Below, piece by piece: positions 1-5,918 of a stretch of 10,704 nt of DNA. Made by a program: the position numbers and the translations under genes. The DNA comes from an uncultured Eubacteriales bacterium (GTDB lineage Bacteria; Bacillota; Clostridia; Peptostreptococcales; Anaerovoracaceae). The notes beneath the pieces are model-generated. The model was not told the origin of the DNA, made no database searches, and worked only from the letters and a program-made list of their open reading frames with translations. The stretch is taken from contig UQMQ01000079.1 of NCBI GenBank assembly GCA_900542245.1, positions 1 through 10,704 on the forward strand, written 5' to 3'. How positions within the stretch are numbered: position 1 is the stretch's first letter; the number at the start of each line of letters is the position of its first letter.

Positions 1-2
1 CC

Positions 3-92
3 TGCCTGGAGCAGCACATCAAGGCCGGTATGGGCACCTCTCAGGACGAGATGAAGAAGGCTGTGGAGTGCGGCTACCCAGCAGGTACTTAG
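3..92 (+). CDS. C-terminal end of an unidentified gene (partial)
   Basis: Frame 3 is open from the window edge to a TAG at 90-92 and reads CLEQHIKAGMGTSQDEMKKA followed by VECGYPAGT. The codons are GC-rich (GCC, GGC, CTG, AAG), unlike the AT-rich gene that follows. I do not recognise the family. The frame ends within a few bases of where sigma-54-activator homology starts in another frame, so the last residues may come from a junction rather than from the native C-terminus. Only about 29 codons are visible, so this call is weak. Confidence 0.3.
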   Translation, partial: CLEQHIKAGMGTSQDEMKKAVECGYPAGT

Positions 93-111
93 TCCGGGTG
101 CATTAAAAAAA

Positions 112-453
112 ATGGAAACCTATGATTGGCCCGGCAATATCCGTGAACTGGAAAATGTGATAGAAAAGGCATGCATTCTGTCAAACGGCCGAATGATCAT
201 GGCAGAGGATATCGAACTCCCTATCAGGCAGGGCAGCCAGGAAAACCAGAAAAGTGTCCATGGGAATTCGTTACGGCAGCAAAAAGAGGATTTTGAGAAA
301 GAAATTATCCGAAAAACACTGGAAGAAACAGGCGGATCAAGAGTACAGGCAGCACAGCTTCTCCAAATCGGCAAAACCAGCCTGTTTGAAAAGATCAAAA
401 AATATGGTCTCGAAGAAGGAAGGCAGGAAGAAAGAGAGGATGGCGAAATATGA
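112..453 (+). CDS. Sigma-54-dependent transcriptional activator, C-terminal remnant (5'-truncated)
   Basis: This is the end of an NtrC/RocR-type enhancer-binding protein. The YDWPGNIRELENVIEKA stretch (residues 4-20) is the conserved end of the AAA+ domain that remodels RNA polymerase-sigma-54. Residues about 58-105 form a Fis-type helix-turn-helix (FEKEIIRKTLEETGG, then QAAQLLQIGKTSLFEKIKKYG). Family members usually have 400-700 residues; here the sensor domain, Walker A and Walker B are missing. In-frame homology (LSPGALKK) continues upstream to about position 85, but there is no start codon and a TGA sits at 52-54. The ATG at 112 is therefore internal to the old gene, which was cut near 82-88. 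The stop overlaps the next start (ATGA at 450-453), so the two genes were translationally coupled. The product cannot act as an activator, though a DNA-binding fragment could be made. Confidence 0.75.
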   Translation: METYDWPGNIRELENVIEKACILSNGRMIMAEDIELPIRQGSQENQKSVHGNSLRQQKEDFEKEIIRKTLEETGGSRVQAAQLLQIGKTSLFEKIKKYGLEEGRQEEREDGEI

Positions 454-1229
454 TCACACAGGCAATTATGGATCGTCTGGCCGGTATTGATGGGAAAATC
501 GGCATCAGTTATATTGACCTTGAGGAAGAAAAGGAACTATTCTTTGGGAACAGCCGGGTCTTTCAGGGATCAGGAGCGATTATGCTAATGGCGCTTGTAG
601 AGTGCTTTAAGCAGATGGAAGAGGGAAAGATCAAAGAGGATGATCTATATCGCATCCACAAGGATGACTGTATACAGGCAGATGATCCCTCCTATGGAGT
701 ACTTCGCTTTCTACATGATGGTGTGAAGCTGACTATTTCTGATCTATATAACTTGATGAGCACGGTCAGCGATAATATGGCTTTTAATAAGCTGGTGGAT
801 ATTCTTGGAAAAGAAAATATTCAAAAAACGTTCCATGAACTGGGATATCGGGATATGAAACTTAACCGTAAAATTGACGAAGAAGCTGCAATGAAAAAAG
901 GCATTCAGAATTATATCTCAGTTCCGGAAATGGCAGCAATTTTTTATCGGATTTACAGAGGACAGATGATATCAGAAGAAGCCAGCCGCAAAATGCTTTC
1001 CCTTTTGAAGCAGCACCAGAGGACCAGCATGATCCCTTACATTTTTAAAGAAAGTGTTTCTGTTGCACATGTGACAGGGTTTGACGAGGACATCATCATA
1101 GACGGGGGCATTATTTTGACGCAGCATCCGTTTATATTGGCAATGGCGGTCACCGATATGGATATCCGTAAGGCAGAAACATTGATGAGGGATATTACGC
1201 AGATATGCAGCATGTCCACGTATAAATAA
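450..1229 (+). CDS. Class A beta-lactamase-fold protein, probably catalytically inactive
   Basis: This 259-residue protein has no signal peptide. The fold is suggested by the SDN triad (residues 107-109, in STVSDN), the D-E-A...G-x-x-N-Y-x-S stretch at 143-157 that occupies the omega-loop region of related serine hydrolases, and the TG..D....DGGIIL strand at 209-223. The nucleophile motif SxxK reads S41-G-A-I44, so the general-base lysine is an isoleucine. The KTG motif reads V208-T-G, so that lysine is a valine. Hydrolysis of beta-lactams or peptides is therefore unlikely; a ligand-binding or sensory role is an inference. The ATG overlaps the stop of the sigma-54 activator remnant, so the two were probably co-transcribed. 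Base composition is clearly more AT-rich than the genes from 1750 onward. A hairpin follows 11 bases after the stop. Confidence 0.7.
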   Translation: MITQAIMDRLAGIDGKIGISYIDLEEEKELFFGNSRVFQGSGAIMLMALVECFKQMEEGKIKEDDLYRIHKDDCIQADDPSYGVLRFLHDGVKLTISDLYNLMSTVSDNMAFNKLVDILGKENIQKTFHELGYRDMKLNRKIDEEAAMKKGIQNYISVPEMAAIFYRIYRGQMISEEASRKMLSLLKQHQRTSMIPYIFKESVSVAHVTGFDEDIIIDGGIILTQHPFILAMAVTDMDIRKAETLMRDITQICSMSTYK

Positions 1230-1240
1230 TTGTTTGGAGC

Positions 1241-1278
1241 TGCCGCATGCCATGCTGTTTATAAGCATTCATGCGGCA
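1241..1278. terminator. Hairpin between convergent genes, terminator-like without a U tract
   Basis: TGCCGCATG (1241-1249) pairs perfectly with CATGCGGCA (1270-1278). An inner ATGCT/AGCAT helix (1252-1256 with 1264-1268) closes on a short loop. It lies directly after the beta-lactamase-like gene and before the tail of the minus-strand pseudogene, where a shared terminator is expected. There is no run of T on either side, so termination is an inference from position. Confidence 0.45.
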
Positions 1279-1310
1279 ACGCTGGCTTATAATGATGTTA
1301 CCATCAGACA

Positions 1311-1514
1311 TTACATGAAATTCACAATGATTAAAGATAAAATGACACCTGCAAAGTAACCGATCATCCCTCCTGCAAAGGCATGACGCAGGCAGCACGG
1401 TCGATATAAGAGTCAGGACCTGCAGTTTCCATAATAACCTGAACGATGAGAAAAGAACCGCTTCCGGAAACAGCGCGAAGGATAATGAGAGGAAGCAGTT
1501 CAAACTGTACCCCC
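1311..1514 (-). pseudogene. SpmB-like (nucleoside-recognition/Gate domain) membrane protein, broken C-terminal fragment
   Basis: On the minus strand one frame reads FELLPLIILRAVSGSGSF, then METAGPDSYIDRAACVM. The SGSG and GPDS motifs are characteristic of SpmB. After the M at about 1382 this frame runs to a nonsense stop. The next frame continues with RHAFAGGMIGYFAGVILSL and IIVNFM, stop at 1311-1313, which matches the last SpmB helix. About 20-25 residues that normally link these blocks are missing (estimated from memory of the family). The two blocks meet at CGTCATG (plus strand CATGACG, 1382-1388), which fits both frames. The upstream end is cut as well: an in-frame TGA lies just before the homology, near 1518. 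SpmB is an inner-membrane protein of spore maturation; YjiG-type relatives are an alternative. The remnant is non-functional. Confidence 0.65.
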
Positions 1515-1748
1515 TGTCAAGGACATTTTTAAAAATGGGGATGCCAATTTTTTGGACCCGCCCTCTTAATGCTATCTTAAACCAGTTTGGAGGTTTACAC
1601 AAACTTTGGGGCACGCCCTCGTTCACCTTGCAAATTTCCTGCTTGCTGAAACATGGTGATCGCTGTGGTGTTGGTCTGGTTGATGTCGAGATAGTTTACG
1701 CTGATTTTCGCCCAAGATCGGCTCGTCCCTCTTTTCATTTTACTTTAA
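1515..1748. other. Junction segment without a recognisable gene; possible IS256-family end
   Basis: This stretch separates the cut spmB-like fragment from the cut surface-protein gene. At 1589-1620 it holds a sequence that, on the minus strand, reads GGGCGTGCCCCAAAGTTTGT followed by GTAAACC. This resembles the terminal repeats of IS256-family elements as I remember them, but no transposase and no matching second end are visible. A short minus-strand frame (about 1607-1731, starting MKRGTSRSWAKISVNYLDIN) is open but unrecognised. I make no functional claim for it. Confidence 0.3.
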
Positions 1749-2174
1749 TTACTGCATTGTAAAACTGATATAACTGTCCGCGCCGACGGTTTCTATCCTG
1801 TGTTCATGGACGTGCCAAAATCCCTTCTCATCGATATCGAGCAGCAGAATGTCTTTGTCCTTCAAGTGCGTTGGTATCGGCAGGCGCACTTGGATCTTGC
1901 CGCCTTTGAAATCACGCAGGGGCTGATCATCGATCTTTACTGCTACCTCAAACAGCTTGCTGTTTCGGCCGAGGACTCGCTCCGCCGTCTGCTGTGCTGC
2001 GGTCAGGCGTGTATTGTCCTTGACGATGATCTTGACAGTATCGCCCTCCGCTTCGTCGGCGATCCTGTGGATTTCCCTGTATTTTCCTTTTTCTCTTTCG
2101 TCTGGGCAGCCCTTTGCAAAGGTCAGCACTTTTTTACTGCAGCTCCTGCGGATTCGCGCTTTTTGCGTTCTCAT
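1749..2174 (-). CDS. C-terminal fragment of a secreted surface-type protein
   Basis: The longest frame has 141 residues. Residues from about 36 onward look real: IADEAEGDTVKIIVKDNT, then KLFEVAVKIDDQPL, IQVRLPIPTHLKDKDI and LLLDIDEKG. These resemble beta-sandwich modules near the C-terminus of large clostridial surface proteins, where a GDTV strand precedes a LPLP...V..ID..G module. Such modules normally continue with a further strand; here the protein stops abruptly after SYISFTMQ, at the border of the junction segment. The first 35 residues are basic and overlap the end of the upstream gene by 41 bp, with no signal peptide, so the ATG at 2174 is doubtful. A remnant of a larger gene, or a frame-disrupted tail, is likelier than a complete gene. 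Confidence 0.5.
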   Translation of the reverse strand: MRTQKARIRRSCSKKVLTFAKGCPDEREKGKYREIHRIADEAEGDTVKIIVKDNTRLTAAQQTAERVLGRNSKLFEVAVKIDDQPLRDFKGGKIQVRLPIPTHLKDKDILLLDIDEKGFWHVHEHRIETVGADSYISFTMQ

Positions 2175-2859
2175 CCAGGTTATCTGCAGCAGTCTCTGCT
2201 GCTTCGTCTGCTTCTGCTACTGGCTCCGTGGTCTCTTGTCCCGCCTGCGCAGTCTGCGCGGGCTCTGCATCCGCTTCCTGCGGATTTGCACCATATGCAG
2301 AGGCGGTTTCGGTTTCGGCTTTGGTTTCGGCTTCCGATCTCCAAGCCGCAGCCGCGGGGTCATCGTACATCGCAGCTGCATCGTCAACGCCATCCTCTGT
2401 CTCCGGCTCTGCTGTAAACGCGCCTTCGATCTTGCTGAGACGGCGGTCTACCGAGACCGTCTTGCGGCAGAGAATGATGAACATCATCACAAGTTCACAG
2501 CAGATGCGCGCTGCAAGATTGCCGAGCACCAAAAGCCCCGCGCCCATCCAGAAGATCGCAGATGCATGTGCATCCAGCCCCAGGAGCATCAGCGCAATGC
2601 CGACCAGCACCAGCACACAGACCGCAATCACATATAGAAGGCGAACGAGGTTCTCCGCGTAAAAGCGATTAAAATTCAAAAAATTATACACTTTTTCCAA
2701 AAATCCCTGATGCTTGCCTTCATGCTTTTTGCTCATAAACGTCACAAACAGCACCACGCCCACGATCACTGCGAGAATCGCCGCGCCGATCAAAAAGATA
2801 CCTCCGTTCATCAGGCGAGTCGCCGGTGTTTCATAATATCCATAGTAGTCGTAAATCAT
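2134..2859 (-). CDS. DUF4282-like three-helix membrane protein with an acidic tail
   Basis: This 241-residue protein has three hydrophobic segments: about 19-42 (GGIFLIGAAILAVIVG...), 74-95 (LLYVIAVCVLVLVGIAL...) and 102-130 (AIFWMGAGLLVLGNLAARIC...). The second and third, with FLNFNRFYAENLVRLLYVI before them and R-x-C-C-E-L in the third, resemble DUF4282, a membrane domain of unknown function. Residues about 147-241 form a low-complexity Ala/Glu/Thr/Asp-rich tail with no Lys or Arg clusters, probably disordered and cytoplasmic. The N-terminus is tyrosine-rich (MIYDYYGYYETPATRL). The ATG is preceded by AAGGGGGA and by a good sigma-A promoter. Its function is unknown. The next gene on this strand overlaps its 3' end in another frame. 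Confidence 0.65.
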   Translation of the reverse strand: MIYDYYGYYETPATRLMNGGIFLIGAAILAVIVGVVLFVTFMSKKHEGKHQGFLEKVYNFLNFNRFYAENLVRLLYVIAVCVLVLVGIALMLLGLDAHASAIFWMGAGLLVLGNLAARICCELVMMFIILCRKTVSVDRRLSKIEGAFTAEPETEDGVDDAAAMYDDPAAAAWRSEAETKAETETASAYGANPQEADAEPAQTAQAGQETTEPVAEADEAAETAADNLDENAKSANPQELQ

Positions 2860-2932
2860 ATGAGTCCCCCTTATCCTTTGTGTTTCTTCGCCGCGCCGCG
2901 TTCTCCACCGCGAGGCAAAACTCCTCCTCTCT

Positions 2933-2961
2933 ATTTTATACAGCTTGTCGAATTATGTCAA
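2933..2961 (-). promoter_or_regulatory. Sigma-A promoter for the DUF4282-like gene
   Basis: On the minus strand, TTGACA (complement of 2956-2961) is followed by a 17-bp spacer and TAAAAT (complement of 2933-2938). This is a near-consensus vegetative promoter about 75 bp upstream of the start codon at 2859. Confidence 0.75.
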
Positions 2962-3031
2962 CCTTTGTTCTTTTGCAGGGCAAACATTTTTCAACAGCAA
3001 TCAAAGCCCATGATTTCAATCTTTGGTGTGT

Positions 3032-3164
3032 TTATCCACATTGGCATTTCATATTGTATACAATTTTTTTCATATATCCCTGTGGATAACTTGATTGCCT
3101 TTTTATGTTGAAATTCCAACACTATTCGCGGTATGCTCAATTTGTCAACATGAAGTTATCCACA
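3032..3164. promoter_or_regulatory. Cluster of three perfect DnaA boxes in an AT-rich gap
   Basis: The consensus DnaA box TTATCCACA occurs at 3032-3040 (+), as TGTGGATAA at 3081-3089 (that is, on the minus strand), and at 3156-3164 (+). All three match at 9 of 9 positions within 133 bp. The sequence between the first two is very AT-rich (about 3047-3077), and a 12-bp palindrome ATTGTATACAAT sits at 3053-3064. DnaA is the replication initiator and also binds clusters away from the origin to titrate itself or regulate genes. No dnaA, dnaN, rpmH or similar origin neighbour is present, so this is called a DnaA-binding cluster and not an origin. Confidence 0.7.
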
Positions 3165-3191
3165 TATTTTTGAAGAAAAACTTTAGCCATT

Positions 3192-4088
3192 TTAGCCTCT
3201 GTTCGCGCTGTCAATTACTGTCACGCTTTTGTTCTTTTCCAAGCATAAAATTTCATTGACGCCCTCCCAGATCGCGCATGCCAGAAGCTGTTGATAAGCA
3301 GGCGTTTCGAGACGTGCACATTCGTCAGGATTCGACAAAAAACCACATTCGACCAGAACCATCGGGTGCTGCACCTGCGCAAACAGCAGGATATCGCTTT
3401 TGGCCATCGCGCTGCGTTCCCGTCCGTCAGAAATGTTGCTTTCCAGCCTTTTTTGAATACTCTCCGCGTATCGCTTGCTCTGCGCACATACCTGTGAAAC
3501 ATCCGTTCCTGTGCGTTCTCCCTTTGGATAAAAAACCTGTGCGCCGTATACGCTTGCATCCTGTGGGAAGCTGTTCAGGTGAATGGAAATACCCAGTGTG
3601 ACCGTCTCTCCCTCCAGGAGTTCCTTGCGCCGCTGCAGATCCTCCCGTTTCTTGGCGCGGATCGGCCGGGCATCGTCGGTATACAGTCCGCGGTCATCGG
3701 TGCGCGTCATGATGACCTCTACCGGATACTGCGCTGCCTCTGCCTCCAGACACCTGGCAATCGCCAGATTGATGTCTTTCTCTCTGACGCCCTCTGCGGA
3801 CGATGCCCCGCCATCCATGCCGCCATGCCCCGCGTCGATGACGATGACCGGACGCTGTGCGGGCTGCAGCCCATCCTCCAGCAGCCCTGCCTCCTGCGGG
3901 GCAGCGCTGCACTCCGTCCGGACTACAGCCGCTGTCTGCCCGCCTGCGGCAGACTCGCCCGCTCCCACCATCGATACGGGCGAGACTGCCGCCCAGATCA
4001 TAAACCGGAACAAAAGTCCTACCGCTGCGCTGACAGCTGCCAGCAGCAGCAATATCCGAAGCCTCCACGTTATCTTTCCTTTTTTCAC
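3192..4088 (-). CDS. cwlD: N-acetylmuramoyl-L-alanine amidase, CwlD type (Amidase_3)
   Basis: A 298-residue zinc amidase that cleaves the bond between N-acetylmuramic acid and the peptide stem; CwlD makes the muramic-delta-lactam of the spore cortex. An N-terminal membrane anchor or signal segment (about 11-35) and an Ala/Gly-rich linker precede the Amidase_3 domain (about 80-276). Zinc ligands are visible: H88 in VIDAGHGGMDGGA, E103 in REKDINLAIA and H170 in SIHLNS. The catalytic glutamate is E247 in VLVECGFLSN. The start is GTG (complement of 4086-4088), chosen for the AGGAGAGGAG upstream of it and because it gives a proper leader. CwlD is usually about 230-240 residues; the extra length is the linker at 36-78. 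No vegetative promoter is visible upstream, which fits sporulation-specific expression. LytC-like vegetative amidases are the alternative. Confidence 0.85.
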   Translation of the reverse strand: MKKGKITWRLRILLLLAAVSAAVGLLFRFMIWAAVSPVSMVGAGESAAGGQTAAVVRTECSAAPQEAGLLEDGLQPAQRPVIVIDAGHGGMDGGASSAEGVREKDINLAIARCLEAEAAQYPVEVIMTRTDDRGLYTDDARPIRAKKREDLQRRKELLEGETVTLGISIHLNSFPQDASVYGAQVFYPKGERTGTDVSQVCAQSKRYAESIQKRLESNISDGRERSAMAKSDILLFAQVQHPMVLVECGFLSNPDECARLETPAYQQLLACAIWEGVNEILCLEKNKSVTVIDSANRG

Positions 4089-4118
4089 CCGTCTCCTCTC
4101 CTTTCAGCCCCTCACCCT

Positions 4119-4380
4119 TGCCGTTGCCCTTGCTACACCTCTCCGTGCCACGCGGGCTTTATTCCTGCGCACCCTTGCCGGACCGCATGCGCACCCTTGC
4201 CCTTGCCGCGCCCACGCGTGCCGCGCGGGCGTTTTCCCTGCGCCACCTCGCCGGACCGCATGCATACCCTTACCCTTGCCGCACCTCTCTGCACCGCGCG
4301 GGCGTTTTCCCTGCGCCACCTCGCCGGACCGCATGCGCACCCTTGCCCTTGCCGCGCCCACGCGTGCCGCGCGGGCGTTT
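4119..4380. repeat. GC-rich tandem repeat, about 3.6 copies of a 73-bp unit
   Basis: Units begin near 4119, 4192, 4265 and 4338 (the last partial). Landmarks recurring at 73-bp spacing are CACCCTTGCCCTTGCCGC, CGCGCGGGCGTTTTCCCTGC, and GCCGGACCGCATGC. The copies at 4192 and 4338 are almost identical to each other, and the first copy is the most diverged. Because 73 is not a multiple of 3, the similar peptides seen in all three frames are shadows and the array is probably non-coding. It lies between the divergent cwlD and alaX genes. Confidence 0.8.
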
Positions 4381-4470
4381 GCAATCTGCGCAGCCGAAGC
4401 GCACCACAGCTCCGGCAGACAGCGCTTTGCCGCCCCGCGCGATTTATTCATAGCTATTTATATGAGGGTG

Positions 4471-4479
4471 TGCTACAAT
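4471..4479 (+). promoter_or_regulatory. Extended -10 promoter for alaX
   Basis: TGCTACAAT at 4471-4479 is an extended -10 element (TGn followed by TACAAT). No good -35 box lies 17-18 bp upstream (TAGCTA at 4451-4456), as is common when the TG extension is present. The predicted start near 4486 would give a leader of about 80 nucleotides. Confidence 0.55.
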
Positions 4480-4494
4480 GATTCTAGGAATTCT

Positions 4495-4532
4495 GCTCTT
4501 TCACGCCGCAAACGCGCACCAGGTGAAAGAGC
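4495..4532 (+). promoter_or_regulatory. Stem-loop in the alaX 5' leader
   Basis: GCTCTTTCAC (4495-4504) is perfectly complementary to GTGAAAGAGC (4523-4532), with an 18-nucleotide loop. It lies between the predicted transcription start and the ribosome binding site and has no following U tract. It could stabilise the mRNA or bind a regulator. Confidence 0.45.
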
Positions 4533-4563
4533 GCAGGCAAAAATCAAAAGCAGGAGGTTTTTT

Positions 4564-5796
4564 ATGAATACACGCAGATTATTCCGCGAGGACGTTTATC
4601 TCAAAACAGGTGAGGCTGTCGTGCAGACAGTTTCCACACACGACGGCAAGGTGCTGGTCACACTGGATCAGACGATCTTCTTCCCGACCGGCGGCGGCCA
4701 GAGCTGTGATATCGGCACCATGAACGGACTGCCGGTCGTCGATGTCTACGAATACAAAGACAACATCCTGCACTGCGTCGACTGCGCGCCGGACGCACTG
4801 CAGAGCGGCGACACCGTGCAGCTTGTCATCGACTGGACCCATCGCTTCGACAACATGCAGCGCCACTGCGGCGAGCACATCCTCAGCGGCATGTTCTACC
4901 GTGAATACGGCGGCGTCAACCGTGGCTTCCACATGGGAGACAACTACATGACCGTCGACATCAGCCTCGAAGAAAATCCGGATTTCAAAACGCTCACCTG
5001 GGAGATGGCAAAGCACGCAGAGCTCTGTACGAATGAGGCGATCTGGACCAATGCGCCGGTCATCACCCGCCATTTCGACACAAAAGCCGAGGCGGCGCAG
5101 CTGCCGCTGCGCAAAGCGCTCGCCATCGAAAAGGATATCACCATCGTCTGCGTCGGTGCGGTCGAAAACCCTTCTGACTGCGTTGCCTGCTGCGGCACAC
5201 ATCCATCCACAGCCGGACAGGTCGGCATGGTCAAGATCTTCAAAGTCGAACCGAACAAGGGCATGTTCCGCGTCTACTTTGAAGCAGGCAGGCGCGCCTT
5301 CCTCAAATATCAGGAGGAAATGGACGTCCTGACCGCCCTCTGCAATAAGCTGAGCGCCGGCACCGAGGACGTCCTCAACAAATATGAGAGCGCACAGGAG
5401 AAAAACAAAGAATCCCGTACCCAGCTGCACCTGCTCAAAAAAGAAGTCCTTGCCAGAGAGGCTGCTGCGATACAAGCACAGATCACCGCCTCCGCTGCCG
5501 CAGGAGACTCACTTCCGCTCGTCCGGCATTACGCGCTTTTGTCGCTCGACGACCTGGCATCGCTGGGCCGCGAAATCTCCCCGCAGATCGACAAAATCGC
5601 CTTTCTGGTCCATGACCCGACGCACACAGTCTTTCTGGTGTCAAACGGCAAGACAGACTGCGGCAGGCTGGTCAAAGAGAATGCTTCGATCTACAACGGC
5701 AAAGGCGGCGGCAATGCCTCCCTTGCCCGCGCGATCTTCACGAGCAGCGAATATGTCGATACGTTCCTAGATCTGATTGAAAAGCATCTGCGTTAG
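4564..5796 (+). CDS. alaX: Alanyl-tRNA editing protein AlaX-L with DHHA1 domain
   Basis: A 410-residue freestanding trans-editing hydrolase that removes serine or glycine wrongly attached to tRNA-Ala. The editing core resembles the AlaRS C-terminal half: FFPTGGGQ at 39-46, first zinc pair H101 and H105 (RHCGEHILSG), second pair C209 and H213 (CCGTHPSTAGQVG). A coiled-coil-like region (about 250-310) leads to a DHHA1 domain with the glycine-rich GKGGGNASLARA near the C-terminus, as in long-form AlaX-L. The start is the ATG at 4564, with AGGAGG 6 bp upstream. The frame stays open back to 3583, but that extension runs through the tandem repeat and the antisense of cwlD. The gene is monocistronic: extended -10 promoter and leader hairpin upstream, strong terminator about 80 bp downstream. 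All metal-binding residues are intact, so activity is expected. Confidence 0.9.
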   Translation: MNTRRLFREDVYLKTGEAVVQTVSTHDGKVLVTLDQTIFFPTGGGQSCDIGTMNGLPVVDVYEYKDNILHCVDCAPDALQSGDTVQLVIDWTHRFDNMQRHCGEHILSGMFYREYGGVNRGFHMGDNYMTVDISLEENPDFKTLTWEMAKHAELCTNEAIWTNAPVITRHFDTKAEAAQLPLRKALAIEKDITIVCVGAVENPSDCVACCGTHPSTAGQVGMVKIFKVEPNKGMFRVYFEAGRRAFLKYQEEMDVLTALCNKLSAGTEDVLNKYESAQEKNKESRTQLHLLKKEVLAREAAAIQAQITASAAAGDSLPLVRHYALLSLDDLASLGREISPQIDKIAFLVHDPTHTVFLVSNGKTDCGRLVKENASIYNGKGGGNASLARAIFTSSEYVDTFLDLIEKHLR

Positions 5797-5877
5797 TCCT
5801 GCTCACGCAAGCCTGCACGCCCTCGCCCTGCAGATCGTTGCGGACAGCACATCCATCTCGCCCCTCTCGCAAACTAG

Positions 5878-5915
5878 GCGGTCCCCGCACAGGGACCGCT
5901 TTTCTTGTGTTTTTA
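5878..5915 (+). terminator. Rho-independent terminator of alaX
   Basis: GCGGTCCC (5878-5885) and GGGACCGC (5892-5899) form a perfect 8-bp GC-rich stem with a 6-base loop, followed by TTTTCTTGTGTTTTT. Confidence 0.9.
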
Positions 5916-5918
5916 CCC

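Noticed and set aside
1800..2662. Several plus-strand open frames opposite the DUF4282-like gene and the surface-protein remnant
   Set aside because: They are low-complexity shadows (Ser/Ala/Leu-rich) of the acidic Ala/Glu tail on the other strand.
2860..3191. Complete chromosomal origin oriC
   Set aside because: Only three DnaA boxes and none of the usual origin genes are in the window, so I keep the weaker claim of a DnaA-box cluster.
4119..4380. CRISPR array
   Set aside because: The units are contiguous, with no constant-repeat and variable-spacer pattern, and no cas genes are nearby.
3583..4563. Long in-frame extension upstream of alaX, which would give a 737-residue protein
   Set aside because: The extension is antisense to cwlD and crosses the 73-bp tandem repeat. 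The Shine-Dalgarno at 4552-4557 and AlaX homology both place the start at 4564.
4579..5475. 298-codon open frame antisense to alaX
   Set aside because: It mirrors the GC-rich third-position bias of alaX, has no ribosome site and no recognisable domain.
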